Source: Odontocerum albicorne (Eukaryota; Arthropoda; Insecta; Trichoptera; Odontoceridae). From it: a stretch of DNA of 64,000 nucleotides. The stretch is taken from contig OX463852.1 of assembly GCA_949825065.1 (NCBI GenBank), forward strand, positions 12,272,897-12,336,896, written 5' to 3'. The position numbers and the translations under genes are program-made. The notes beneath the pieces were generated by a model. It was not told where the DNA came from. It was given only the letters and a program-made list of their open reading frames with translations, and did no database searches. This document shows, piece by piece, positions 34,620-45,680 of the stretch (position 1 is the stretch's first letter; each line of letters opens with the position of its first letter).

Positions 34620-35714
34620 TGTGAATAAAAATAAAAAAATATCAATAATTTCTTCTTTTTGTTAATTCGGTATTCATTTATTTTACCCATCGAATCAAAT
34701 GTTCTTCATAAATCGAAGAAAATTTGAGCTTTTTTTAATCAGAGTAAATTTTTAGTGTGTTTTTATTTATTTATTTTTAAGGCATTAATGTTTTGGATTA
34801 GTTTATTTAAACAAAATAATTTGGTCAAAGAGGAAAGGAAAATTAAGATGAAATGATATTTTAAGACATTTAATATTTTTCCAATTCTCTCTTGAACACT
34901 AATAAGGATGATGCACATCTGATAACTATTACAAGTTCATTTACAATTGAGATTATTAGGCACTCATAATTATCCATTTTTCATGTCTTTCAATACTAAT
35001 ATTATATCATATTTTTTCCGAAATAATTTTATATTCATGAATATTTTTAGAATATAATTCATCTAGAAACTTTATTTCAGATAAATAAATGATATGGGAA
35101 AAAATATTGTGGTTTTTTTATATAAACATTTAAATATTCACAAGTAACAAATTCGAAAATATATTATTAGCTGGATCGAAGGACAATCGCGTGTGGTCGA
35201 ATCACCATAGCATCATTAGGCCGCATTATATGCTCGCTTTGCATTCTGTGGTCGAGCGGTAACAATTAAATACAGAAAACAAAATAATAAAAAGACAAAT
35301 ATTGAGATGTTAAAACATGGTTGTATTGTATACATCTGCGTTCAAAAATGTCAACGTGACATGACGTCTTATTCTCAAATTTTAAACATGAAACTTTTAC
35401 AGAAGGTATAAAAAGTAAGAGGAATCATTTTTATTCATAAATTTAATTGAGTAGTTTTTTTTATGAAAACTGTATTTTTATTAAAAATGTTTAAAATCAT
35501 GCCAAGGGTGTTTACATACGAGTACGTCCCTCAAATAGGGTAAACTTTAGAATTTTTTTCAATTTATGATTTCACTTAAAAATATTTTTTAATCCTTTTG
35601 AAACCCTCCAAAACTGTCAAATCATATTTATACTAATGAATTTTGGGTAAATTGTTAAAACGAAATTTAGCCACGTAAAAAAATCTTATCTTAAAAAAAC
35701 TATTTTTTTAAATA
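34620..35714. other. AT-rich noncoding DNA
   Basis: No feature recognised. A slightly GC-richer bit lies at 35170-35260. Confidence 0.4.
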
Positions 35715-36217
35715 ACCCGATCAGTATCATCCTGTCGCATAGCTAAAGACTGAGCATCGTGACTTCCATGATATCCCATAACGATTTATTTCCATCCATC
35801 CCTGCACTCCGCGGCTCGAAGGGCAGTTGTTAAGACTAGTCCAGTTGCGTCTCTCACTTGACCAATCTAGCTTATTGGGAATTTCCTCTTATGCGTCGTC
35901 CTTCCAAACTTCTAGTAACCACGAACCTCTCCATACTTTCTCCATGGCCACAAGCAATGTGCCCGAAGAATCGGAGGACTCGTCGAAGGCATATTATCGA
36001 CAATCTGTCGGTGATTGTCAGTTCTTCGAGAATGAAGGCACTAGTTCGCCTTGCTGTCCATGGAATTCGTAACATCCTTCTCCGTTGTCACATTTCAAAT
36101 GCATCTCTTCTACGTCTCTCCATCTTACTCTCGAGTCCAAGTTTCCGCACCATACATAAATATTCCGTAGATGAGAGACTTAACTTGGTGCATTTTCTGG
36201 GTCTACTCTTCCATATA
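35715..36217 (-). pseudogene. LINE-B 3' coding fragment, copy 2
   Basis: The minus frame at 36075-35872 reads TARRTSAFILEELTI, LRRVLRFFGHIACG and ERFVVTRSLEGRR. This is the conserved tail after the reverse transcriptase in RTE-like LINEs. Further upstream on the minus strand (to about 36200) are remnants of the IFMYGAETWT-type motif. Several stops and frameshifts break it. It ends exactly where mariner A sequence begins (36218). Confidence 0.8.
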
Positions 36218-36525
36218 CGAGGCGTATCCAGAAAGTAAGTGTACTGAGCCTCTCACGACCGGATGGATTTTATTTTCGACATGTTGGCTACACTTCCGTT
36301 TAGCCTGACCCTTCCCCTCCACAACGAGACCGGTTCGAGGTCAGTACGTTGAGAAGTGTCAACGCGACAACACGTTTTGTGAAAAATGTAAATCCAATCT
36401 CCCGCTAAGTGCGAAATACGCGGCGTCATCCGTTATCTCGTTTGGAAGGGAAAACCTCCGGTTGAGGTTTATAATGAGGGGAAAACTGCATATGGTGATA
36501 AAGCTATGAATCGTACGGGTCTACT
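36218..36525 (+). mobile_element. Mariner-A 5' fragment (plus)
   Basis: TA precedes CGAGGCGTATCCAGAAAGTA, the same terminal repeat as 61541-62452. The 5' untranslated part follows, then an N-terminal transposase segment: IRGVIRYLVWKGKPPVEVYN and KTAYGDKAMN, the first helix-turn-helix of mariner. The codon after the ATG (36386-36388) is TAA, so this copy is silenced. Sequence similarity stops near 36525 with no right end. It preserves the N-terminal part that the other copy lacks. Confidence 0.8.
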
Positions 36526-36529
36526 AGTA

Positions 36530-37295
36530 TTTTCCAGCTTTACTATATCATATTTTGCCATAGTCAATTAACATCAAATATAATCTCTATAAACACATTC
36601 ATTAACTAAATATACATATAATATATGTAACATATAAGTATAAATGAATAACTGTTCCGTCTGAAACCCGTTTTTTTTTTCTACTGTTTATTCGTGTAGT
36701 ATCTTTAGTTAGGCAGTCTCAGATAATAGGAAGATTTCACATAAAGAAAGTTGTCTGTAAGCACTGGACCTCTGAGTTCCCATCGATAAAAACATCAATC
36801 TCCCCATACCTGTGCGATTTATGTTGAATACGCGGCTTGGTCAGTGCCGTGGAATACCCATTATTTTTTTTCCAATTTTTTAATTAATGTATTTTAATTA
36901 TTTATTGAAACTAATAACAAGTCACTAAAACCTTTATTTTGTTCCACATTCATATTTGACAAATAAGACGACCAAAAAAGGATGACCATATATTTAATAA
37001 TTTCTATAAAGACTCTTTCTTATTCATATTTTAGTGAATTATAATTTGTATTGGATATAATCATTAAAAAAATCAATTAAAACAAAGTACAAATTTCATT
37101 AATTTTGATACGTTTATTATTTCTACGCTGTGTTTATTATAAACAAAAAAAAAATAGGGAAATTTATAAAAATGTTTTTTTTTAACCACAAGAATCATTA
37201 AATTATGCGTTAGGCTATCCTTTGTGATTGAAAATGATTTTCAGTCGTCTTATGGATGGAAGACGCCTAATCGTAAATTGATTTATATTGTCCAA
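36530..37295. other. AT-rich noncoding DNA
   Basis: No supported feature; 36790-36870 is slightly GC-richer. Confidence 0.4.
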
Positions 37296-37299
37296 GCTG

Positions 37300-37588
37300 T
37301 TGCACTTCAGCAATCACACTGTCTTCACAGATCTAACTCAAATTTCCGATGACAAGATATAGGTTCCGAGACGATCGGCAGAATTGATCTGTTTTATTAG
37401 GCAAAGTTTTATATAGCACAAATTTCGTGTTGTTTTTTTGAATAGCGATAAACTAATTTATGATTCTTAGCAGCAGAAAATTTTAAATTCATATGTAAAA
37501 TGGTGTAAGAGAATAAATAAACAGCCCTGAATTGAATACGGCAGAAATCGAATATAGGCTAAACGTTGAACCACGGCCGCCGAAAAAA
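37300..37588 (-). mobile_element. SINE-4 copy 1 (minus)
   Basis: Shares GCACTTCAGCAATCACACTG, GACGATCGGCAG and CAGAAATCGAA... with 58048-58360. Read in reverse, a tRNA-like head (CGGCCGTGGTTCAACG, ATTCGATTTCTGCC) precedes a body ending CAGTGTGATTGCTGAAGTGC. The B box is diverged. Confidence 0.55.
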
Positions 37589-37771
37589 TATTTAAAAACA
37601 AAAATATATTTAATTCAATGTTTAAGTAAATATACCTACAAATTAACTTTTTATAAATTTGAAATTTTCCTAACTCTCCACCACTGATCATTTTAAACAT
37701 AATACTCGTAGCACAGATATATCGAGTATACGCAAATACAATCATACGCCCGGCCCTGTCCTTTCCTACAG

Positions 37772-37860
37772 AAGTAATGGTCACTATAAACATCAGTTTT
37801 GTCGGTATCCACTGTACCTGGACCCATGTCTCGTTGGGAGATCTGAGACACTGTATACAG
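37772..37860 (+). other. Candidate internal exon (89 nt), phase-compatible with exon 1
   Basis: A pyrimidine-rich acceptor (CCTGTCCTTTCCTACAG) precedes it and CAG|GTACCT follows. Joined after exon 1 phase the frame stays open for 30 codons. The region is also open in another plus frame and on the minus strand (37467-37895), which lowers its value. No protein family is recognised. Confidence 0.2.
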
Positions 37861-38049
37861 GTACCTACTGTACTTTGCTTAAATTTAACACTCACCTTGG
37901 CACATGTGTTATGGGCTTAACGAGATTTTATTTTAACATCAAGATTAAGATAAGAAACGCTTAAGTTTGACGACTTTTAATTTAGACGTATATCTACATT
38001 TGCGATTACCAATATATTTGAGACCTTAAAAAAATATTTTTAAGACTTG

Positions 38050-38290
38050 TTAGAGGAAGACCAAAAAAAATGTAATCAAGTGAATGATATTTTGAAAAAA
38101 AGAATCATCAAAAGTTTAAAAAAATACATCACAAGATTTGTATCAGAAGGTGTATGGATTTGGAAGAGGCGAAGTATGTATGTTAAGATTCGAAAGTCTA
38201 GCGCTCTGTCCACTTCGCCTACCCCGACAGATAAATGGCGGGGTTGTATATATTTATGTCATGTGATTATCACTTATTTGATTATAACCT
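38050..38290 (+). pseudogene. LINE-A 3' end (plus)
   Basis: The plus frame from 38047 reads KKYITRFVSEGVWIW, KIRKSSALSTSPTPTDKWRG and IYLCHV. It matches the tail pattern seen inverted at 63805-64000 (a C-terminal run ending ...SAYPDRE.GCIYI), with a changed frame. Ends in the TATATATTTATGTCATGTG tail. Confidence 0.6.
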
Positions 38291-38357
38291 TGTATATTAA
38301 ATGTCACGTAAATATTTCTTTCAACCACTCAGGAACATATTAAAAAAGCCTCTACGT

Positions 38358-38525
38358 GACAAACTGTCAGGTTTATGGCCATGTGTTGATCACTTACAAT
38401 CAATCAGATAGATGTTAAACGAAAACCAGACTGAAACCTTTTTTAATAAATTGAATTCCAACGGGAATTGTACTCGTAACCCCCGGTTAAAAGACAGGCG
38501 TCATACCAACTGAGTAAAGGGGATT
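38358..38525 (-). mobile_element. SINE-1 copy (minus)
   Basis: TGTCAGGTTTATGGCCATG, CAATCAGATAGATGTTAAAC, AACCAGACTGAAACC, CCAACGGGAATTGTACTCG and CATACCAACTGAGTAAAGG. Immediately follows the LINE-A 3' end. Confidence 0.75.
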
Positions 38526-39091
38526 GAAAACTATAAATGGAAGATAAACATATTCTAAAAACTATTCAACAATTATAGAAAGTTAACAATGTCTCTCTTG
38601 TCTTTATTGTCTATGATCTCATAAGATGATTTTACAAAATTTCGGATAACGTACTATCTTATGACCGGCAAATCTCATTCAACATTCCAAATAAGCATTG
38701 GTCCAGATTTATTTTTGTTATTCTGCGAAGTGGTTCTTATTGTTTGTTATATCTTGTTATTAACGACAACTCGGACAGGAGCATTAAGGAACCCACACAC
38801 ATTTCTCCACGCGCTGATACAGCGATACTTTCATATTATTTATTACATATTTGGGCTTTTCATCTCTCACTCTGTGTAGGAGTCGAAGTTATTTTTTTTC
38901 AAAAGATATGTCCATTGTAAAAACAAAAAGATTTAGGTCACTGAGTTATTCATTTGTGAACGTGTATGATGGATTTATTTGAAATATTAAAAAAAACACA
39001 CAGCATTCCTGTATAGACAAAAATATCAATCCCGTTAAATGGATATTTATTTTTTTATTAAATGACGTCTTAATTATCTTTTGTTTTATAC

Positions 39092-39140
39092 CAGGGGTAC
39101 CCAACCTGTCGATTGCGATCTACCAATCGATCGCGGCATG
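39092..39140 (+). mobile_element. Isolated hAT terminal end
   Basis: CAGGGGTACCCAACCTGTCG then a GATCTACCAATCGATCGCGG subterminal region: a hAT terminus of the CAGGGGTNCCCAACCT kind. The other end was not found. Confidence 0.5.
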
Positions 39141-39446
39141 CACTTAAGATAATTTTAACATTTTCCTCTATTGCATATAAAAATATATTTTAGTCGATTC
39201 TAATAAGAAATACAATGAACTAAAATAGGAATAAGTTGTGTTTGAAACGTGAAATATAAGGATATCCATGTGTAATTCATGGATATGTTTCTATTATTTT
39301 TTCTTTATTGTATGATTAATTTGTAATTTTAAAACTGTTTTTTTTTATTCATAGTAAATATTTAATTATTATATCTGATTATATTTTTGTATTTTTTTCT
39401 GTACATTGATAGTGACGTAGTCCTTTTAAAATAGCTCACATGTACA

Positions 39447-39509
39447 AAAATAAGGAATTATGTAGTCGGTTTGTACACAATACAAACCGACTACATAATT
39501 CCTTATTTT
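39447..39509. repeat. Perfect inverted repeat, 29-bp arms, 5-nt loop
   Basis: Left arm 39447-39475 (ends GTAGTCGGTTTGTA) is the exact reverse complement of 39481-39509 (begins TACAAACCGACTAC), separated by CACAA. Perfect identity in a decayed neighbourhood indicates recent origin or constraint. Confidence 0.95.
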
Positions 39510-40225
39510 CTTAAAACAGATAAATTGTGGTTTGGGTTATTTTTGTAACAAATATTACATATTTGTTTTTGAACGTACTATATATGCTTGATTGGTTTAT
39601 TTGAAATATTAAATATAAATATATTAATCCTGTATGTGTAAAACTATCAATCACGTTAAGAGATTAGTTCATAGTCAAATTTCGTCTACAAATTTCCTTA
39701 ATCATCTTAAAACAAGTTAAATGTGCATTGAGTTCTTTTTGCGTATTTACCACCATATCTTTTAAAAAGGTTTAACACACAAAACAAATAACCATTTAAA
39801 TATCGAATAAGCATAGATTATTAAGTCGCATATAAAATTAATATGTACAAAAAAAAACAAGGCAGAAAAATGAATTCTATGGTTATCTTCCAAATTATTA
39901 TTTTTTTTCCTTTCATACGAGGCTACACAAAACAATGTCATGTTTTCTTTTATATCTGCAAACAGGTAAAATGTTAGTTAGAACCTTTTTGCATATAAAC
40001 GTCAGTATATTATTTAGAAGAAATTTTGTTTTTACTTATTTTAAAATATGTCACTATGAATTAGTTTCCTATTTCTTTATGTCAATAACTTCTTGAACCC
40101 ATCAAATAACATCATTAGGAAGATATCAATTATCCTCATGAACAGTACGTAATTTACAGTAAGAATTGTTATTTATTAAATACCAATTTTGGCCACTTGT
40201 CATTTTGTGATGAATATATTTAATA

Positions 40226-40285
40226 TTTGCAATGTATCACTCTATCTAAAAATATTTGCAATTTATCACTCTATCTAAAAATATT
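40226..40285. repeat. Short tandem duplication, period 29
   Basis: TTTGCAAT(G/T)TATCACTCTA followed by TCTAAAAATA occurs twice in a row, offset 29 bases. Confidence 0.8.
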
Positions 40286-40307
40286 TATTTATTTTTAAAC
40301 TTTCATA

Positions 40308-40596
40308 TGCAATCTTTTTTTTTCAAATATTTTTAACTTTTCCTTTCAAAAGATAAACTAAATGATTAGGTACAATTTAAAGTAAATTTTGTATTTAAAT
40401 TTGAATTTTATGTTATTTATTTTTGTTTCTTTTTATTCTCTTAAAAAATATTATTTTTGAAGAAAATAAAAAGAAACAAAAATAAATATCATAAAATTCA
40501 AATTTAAATTCAAAATTTACTTTAAATTGTACCTAATCATTTAGTTTATCTTTTGAAAGGAAAAGTTAAAAATATTTGGAAAAAAAAAAGATTGCA
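40308..40596. repeat. Long near-perfect palindrome, about 134-bp arms
   Basis: Left arm 40308-40440 and right arm 40462-40596 are almost identical inverted copies (only a handful of differences); the loop is 21 bases. Landmarks are TGCAATC...CAAATATTTTTAAC, GATTAGGTACAATTTAAAG and TTTGTTTCTTTTTATT. No coding sequence. It could be a foldback transposon or a source of long hairpin RNA. Confidence 0.9.
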
Positions 40597-40599
40597 ATC

Positions 40600-43150
40600 A
40601 ATAAGTTACTATCTGTTTTGTAAAAATAATATTTGAATAGAAAATAAAGGAAAGATTAAACCCTTTAAATGCGAAATAAAAAATATTTGACAAAACGTGT
40701 GAAAATGACCGATCCTTTAGCCGATATTATTTCACATACACAGGACATAATAATATCCGTCCATCGGTCATCAATGAGTCCGTGAATGGGCCAAACTTCT
40801 CAGACTTATAAAATTACTATGCTTCAAAGGAAGTTGATGATTATCTTTGTCCTGCATCGATTGAGGGTGGGACAGGATAGTGGAGGATAACAATAGAAGT
40901 ATAGTGGACGAGATGAGATGAAAGGTGTTTGATCTTTTTGTTTGGTTTATATTTCTTTATCCTTTCAACAAAATATTGTAGTCTTTTTCTGGAGCATGTG
41001 AAAGTATTATTTAAAATTTTTGAACATTTCCTTTCATTCTGTAACATGGAAAGATTGAAGATAAATATTCGTTGTTTATTAAGTGTTGTTGAATGTTATC
41101 ATAGTTTTATATATGAAAGATTTGTTTTGTTACTATGTTATCAAATAAACAATATTTTCATCTTCAAAAATGACAAACATCTTGAGTTAGGACAGGACGT
41201 AAAAATTTCGTTTACCTAGAATTCAACTTATTTCTTATTATGTCTACAACTAAATGAGATACAAATAAAGGCATATTTATTTTTTACTGGTAATAAATCG
41301 ATTGATTAGAATGATCTCATTAATTTTATATCAAAAGAATGCTTTTGATTAAAAAATGTATTAACAGTTCGATACAGGACACGACTCCACTAGAATTATT
41401 CTTCTTGAAAAACTTTCTCAATTTACTGCCTATATTTATTCAATATTACATTTTGTATACGCCTTTTTTGACTCTTCAGTCAAACAGACCTACTGATACT
41501 CGATTTGTTACGTTATACTTATTGTATTATATCTCTTAGGTGCGCAAATATTTCATTTTTAGAACATCGAATATAGATGAATATTGTAGGCATTGATATC
41601 AATAACTATTTGTACTAAAACTAAAATTTTCTGATTTCATAGAAATAGCATATTTTACCCGTATAATGCTTCAGTAGTTTTATTTTCTATTACTTTCTGT
41701 TTGTGCTCCAGAAAGCTTCATAAATCACCAACAATGCTGACCACCGGCTACACCTTGACATGAAAGGGTTGATAGCAGATTTAGCCTTTTCAATCGAAGC
41801 CTTCAAAAACATTGTCCCTTACCTGCAAATATAATATAAATCAAAGTCAACAGAGTTGAGAATATTGGCATCTCTTTCTAAATAAGATTGTAACTTTTAT
41901 TTTGGTATTCCTGCCTCAATAGTACATAGAGTGAGATGAAATATATTTCAGGTTATGATAAAAATTTGAAGAAAGTGCATAGAGAATAGTATGCAAGATG
42001 AAATTTTTAGAGCGTGAGAACTTGAAACAGGTGTGAGCTCTCTGGATGATTGATATTTGCTCTGATGCGTGTGAACACTATTCAACTCAATGAAGGATTT
42101 GAAGATTTCTTGTGTTTCACGACAGCACGTTGTCAGGTGTCGTATTGATAGGGCTGTCAAACAACAAAGTTGCAGTACCACCTTACATAGATTATATTGA
42201 GAAAAAATATATACACTTGACTTTGTTTGCAGTTTAAATGAATTGTACTATTAAAAGTAAGAAGTGTGTTTTTTTTACATTTTACCAAGACTGAGTACTT
42301 GATATAAATTTAAAGTAATTGGACAGTGAAGTTTAGAATGATTTCTTGATTTCTAAAAAAAAAGATGTACCATAGTTATCACGGAAACAAAGTGATTTAT
42401 TTTTAAAGACTCATAAAAAATAAGATGAAAATGTATAATTCAATCAACTAAATCTAACCTTCTTGCTTCCGGAAAACGGCAGTGATCTTCTTCATTTGAA
42501 GATGTATCCGCATTAAATCCTAAGCGAATTAAAAGTGACCATTTCTTTTGTTTATATTTTTATTATACTTAATTATTTCAAATTAACCCGTGGACCCGTG
42601 TTACGTGTGTATTCACATTTATTGCAATCACATTTACACATCTGCACATGTTTTTACATACAAATGCATCAGAAAGGTTATGTAACTAAAGTGGCGTATT
42701 GATACATATTTTTTTTGTATTTGCGTATTTGAAAATTAATTATTAAAAATTGTCTTAATGGAAGAAAACAGTTTTCTTTCATTAACAAAAATATAATACG
42801 TTTCGTATAAAAGTGAACAACCCTGACTCAGTAAGTGTTCGTGTATCTTAATGAATAGGTGTTTTAACTCATGAATGAGATGAATTAGATCAGAGTTGAA
42901 TTGTCTATGATAAATTGTCATTTAAGGGACAATTCTCACACTAACTAATTAAATTTAAATGCATGCTTAATAATTATGAACCAACGTATTTTAGAATTTT
43001 TACCAAAAAAAAAATTCAATTCATTAAAATAATTAAATTAGCATTAATTAAAATTCTTTGATTAATGGTTCAAACTATTCAATCAATAGTGAAATCAAGG
43101 ATGTAAAAATGTTTTTTTTTATAATAAAATGACTTATTTTATTTTCAACT
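40600..43150. other. AT-rich noncoding DNA
   Basis: No supported gene. Open frames at 40929-41219 and 41948-42181 are AT-rich and match nothing. 41700-41840 and 42460-42530 are slightly GC-richer. Confidence 0.4.
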
Positions 43151-43155
43151 TGTTT

Positions 43156-43203
43156 GCACTCAATTGTTTTTTCAAATATTTATTTGAAAAAACAATAGAG
43201 TGC
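43156..43203. repeat. Short inverted repeat hairpin
   Basis: GCACTCAATTGTTTTTTCAA is mirrored by TTGAAAAAACAATAGAGTGC with one mismatch around a short centre. Confidence 0.85.
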
Positions 43204-43317
43204 TTATATTCTTAAGAAAATTAAATAGAATATAAGGTTATATTAACAAAAATATGACATAAGTTGAAGTTTATTACTAATTTTATAATATTATATTGTT
43301 TTACGCTTTTATTGTGT

Positions 43318-43485
43318 ACAGTAGAACTTGCGGGTTTATCATTGCCAATTTCTTACAACTAACCAGAAATATGTTATAAAGGTCTGAAGTGAAATCTAAT
43401 TAATTCTCTGTATTTTTTAAATAAGGTACAAGCGGGAATCGAACGGGAAGATAAATGTCTTATAAATTAGGTCAAAAAGACCACC
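43318..43485 (-). mobile_element. SINE-1 copy (minus), degraded
   Basis: CTTGCGGGTTTATCATTGCC, CAACTAACCAGAAATATG, CAAGCGGGAATCGAACGG and TAAATTAGGTCAAAAAGACC. Confidence 0.65.
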
Positions 43486-43544
43486 GTATAACCAATATTT
43501 ATTAAATCGGATAAAATATTACCCATCTCGATTTATTCAATTGT

Positions 43545-43800
43545 TTTTTTTAACACATACAACTATCACGTCGTTTCTCTGTCAGAGTAGGAAGAGGACA
43601 AAGTGCCAGACTTTCCTATCGTTATACACATATATCACTTTGTATACATTGATACATCTTCTTATACAACTCCTACGATTCAATCATACTTTCATAAGTC
43701 TTCCTCTTCTCCCCCCCCCCCCCTTTCACTCATATTTACGCTCTATGTTTGTTTTATTATTCTTTCTACATGCCCAAACTATCTTAGAATGTGTTTTTAT
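43545..43800 (-). pseudogene. LINE-A 3' end (minus), with a 13-base C run
   Basis: The family 3' tail complement CTATCACGTCGTTTCTCTGT opens it, followed by AGGAAGAGGACAAAGTGCC and, at the far end, CATGCCCAAACTATCTTAGAA. A homopolymer of C at 43711-43723 lies inside. The 93- and 75-codon plus frames here are the antisense of this fragment. Confidence 0.65.
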
Positions 43801-43833
43801 AGTCAAGTCATTAACACTGTGAAGGTTTAAATA

Positions 43834-44022
43834 AATTGTAATTTGTTTAGCCCAACACTGTTTATTCCACTTTATATAACGGTATAACCCTACTGGTTTC
43901 AAGACTTTCACCTCATCAGCACAAACATTACTCCTCTGGTGATAAGGTGAAAACCTTGAAACCGGTAGGGTTTATCGTTATATAAAGTGGAATAAACAGT
44001 GTTGAACTAAAGAAATTACAAT
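43834..44022. mobile_element. Palindromic foldback MITE, copy 2
   Basis: Same inverted termini as 5904-6112 (AATTGTAATTTG..., CACTGTTTATTCCAC, ACCGGTAGGG) with a shorter loop. Sits right after a LINE-A fragment. Confidence 0.8.
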
Positions 44023-44024
44023 AT

Positions 44025-44905
44025 CTTAAAATGTTTTTCTTCATATCGCACAACACTTATAATTTAATTAATACTTGAAATAAATATAAACTAATTCGAC
44101 TTTTTTAAAAGAAAATATATAAAAGTAAGGATTTTTTCATAATCTCTCTAAATTGCCGTTTGAAACAACGAGGAATACAACAAAAACATGTCATTTTTCT
44201 TATTACCACGAGTAATTTAAATTAACATAAAATAACAATTACCATAGCACGCACACAAGTGATGAAGACGCAACGAACAATCGATAGGTTACACTTATAA
44301 AAAAATTACCAGGAAATTACAGCACATGGTAATAATACAATATTTTCTCCATACAATATCTAAAGATTGTCTTAACATGTAGTACGAGAACAATGATCAG
44401 GCCAATTATTATACTTCAAACTCGATAAATAATAAGAAAGGCGGCAATGCAGATCGTTAAAGCTAACTGTCCAGTTTTTACGCAGCGGTAGCAATTAAAA
44501 CCCACGGATTGAAAGATTGGATGAGGTACACAGAGAGAGTCCATGGGATCTTTCCCATACTTCTTGCGTAGTCCCATTGTTGTTGTGTATTTCCTTGATT
44601 TTTGCCTCTGAGTATTTATAAGCCTTTACCTGAATGTGTTGATAATAAGCATTAAGTGTATCATTATGAGGAGAAAAGTGAGTGTTATAATTGCAACGCG
44701 GAAATAATAAGGTTAAGATGAGTTGCACATTTTTACATAGCGCGTATGATTTCTCGTTATTGTTCATTAATATTGACTTCTATTATAGATTCTCGCCCAT
44801 ACTGTGGATATTATGCGTTACACTTGGCGTGTCTATAAATTCAAACATCTTGATCAATTATTTATTTTTACTGAAATATAGACATTTTTTTCTTTTTTAA
44901 AAAAA
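44025..44905. other. AT-rich noncoding DNA with a moderately GC-rich patch (44440-44700)
   Basis: The minus frame 44495-44767 (90 codons) has no recognisable family. The patch may be regulatory. Confidence 0.35.
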
Positions 44906-44911
44906 AATAGA

Positions 44912-45066
44912 TATGACCGAAGTCATAGGTATCCTTATGCCATCGAACACTAGGCGGAAAAAAGTGCCTGTGTCGTTCGAGGAGAGTAGCACAGGGCGGG
45001 GTTCGAACCGACGACCTTCCGCACGGAATTCCAGTGGGCTACCACGCGACCATGCACCTCTTGACC
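44912..45066 (-). mobile_element. SINE-2 head copy (minus)
   Basis: ATGACCGAAGTCATAGGTAT, TCGAGGAGAGTAGCACAGG, B-box complement GGGGTTCGAACCG, and GACCATGCACCTC at the end. Matches 26762-26910 inverted. Confidence 0.8.
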
Positions 45067-45252
45067 GATAAATCCATTTATAGTTTTGCCCAATTAAATA
45101 AAACAAATGAATTATCAAAAATAGATTTTTTTAAAATTGTTTTATTATATTTACTCATAATTTCATAATGTTTTTAATTTGGTGGCACAAATCATCCTAG
45201 TTAAGGTGGATTGCCTATTAAAAAAAAAACAAAATGTATAATTTAAATAATA

Positions 45253-45443
45253 GATGATCTTCATAGTCTACTTGGTAAAACACATGTTTTCTAGCCCGGG
45301 AGCTGCTGATTCGACGTTCGTTGGAACATTCAAGTTTGATTTTCAATTAAGGTATCTTTAACATCTTCCAGTTGGCTGGAAAAGACTGCCGCATAACACT
45401 TATCCCGCCAAATTGTACTTGACATAGCAAAAATGTAATACAA
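45253..45443 (+). mobile_element. SINE-1 copy (plus)
   Basis: GATGATCTTCATAGTCTACTT (A box), GATTCGACGTTCGTTGGAAC (diverged B box), AGTTTGATTTTCAATTAAGG, CTTCCAGTTGGCTGGAAAAG and AATTGTACTTGACATAGC. Confidence 0.75.
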
Positions 45444-45514
45444 TATAACACAATATAAGAAACAAATTAAATAGATCTAAAGGTAATAACAATAGGAATA
45501 ATGATTGATTGTAC

Positions 45515-45680
45515 ATCACTCAAGCTGCTAAGATATATTTACAAAGTAAACTAATGAGCTGAATCCTTAATTTATAGAATTTTCTGATGTTTAAGATATC
45601 AACATTAGAAAATCCGTTCAATAAGGTCATTCTGTGTGCGAGTGATGATGCTCTTAATAACCTAGTTCATTTACACAGGC
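45515..45680 (+). repeat. Dispersed repeat, copy 1 (unclassified)
   Basis: AGAAAATCCGTTCAATAAGG, CATTCTGTGTGCGAGTGATG and ATGCTCTTAATAACCTAGTT parallel 55965-56110. No terminal structure identified. Confidence 0.5.

Noticed and set aside
37467..37895. Minus-strand open frame of 142 codons
   Set aside because: Half overlaps the SINE-4 copy and the rest is open in several frames. No recognisable domain.
43711..43723. Poly(C) run
   Set aside because: A homopolymer inside a dead LINE fragment; length may vary through slippage or sequencing error.
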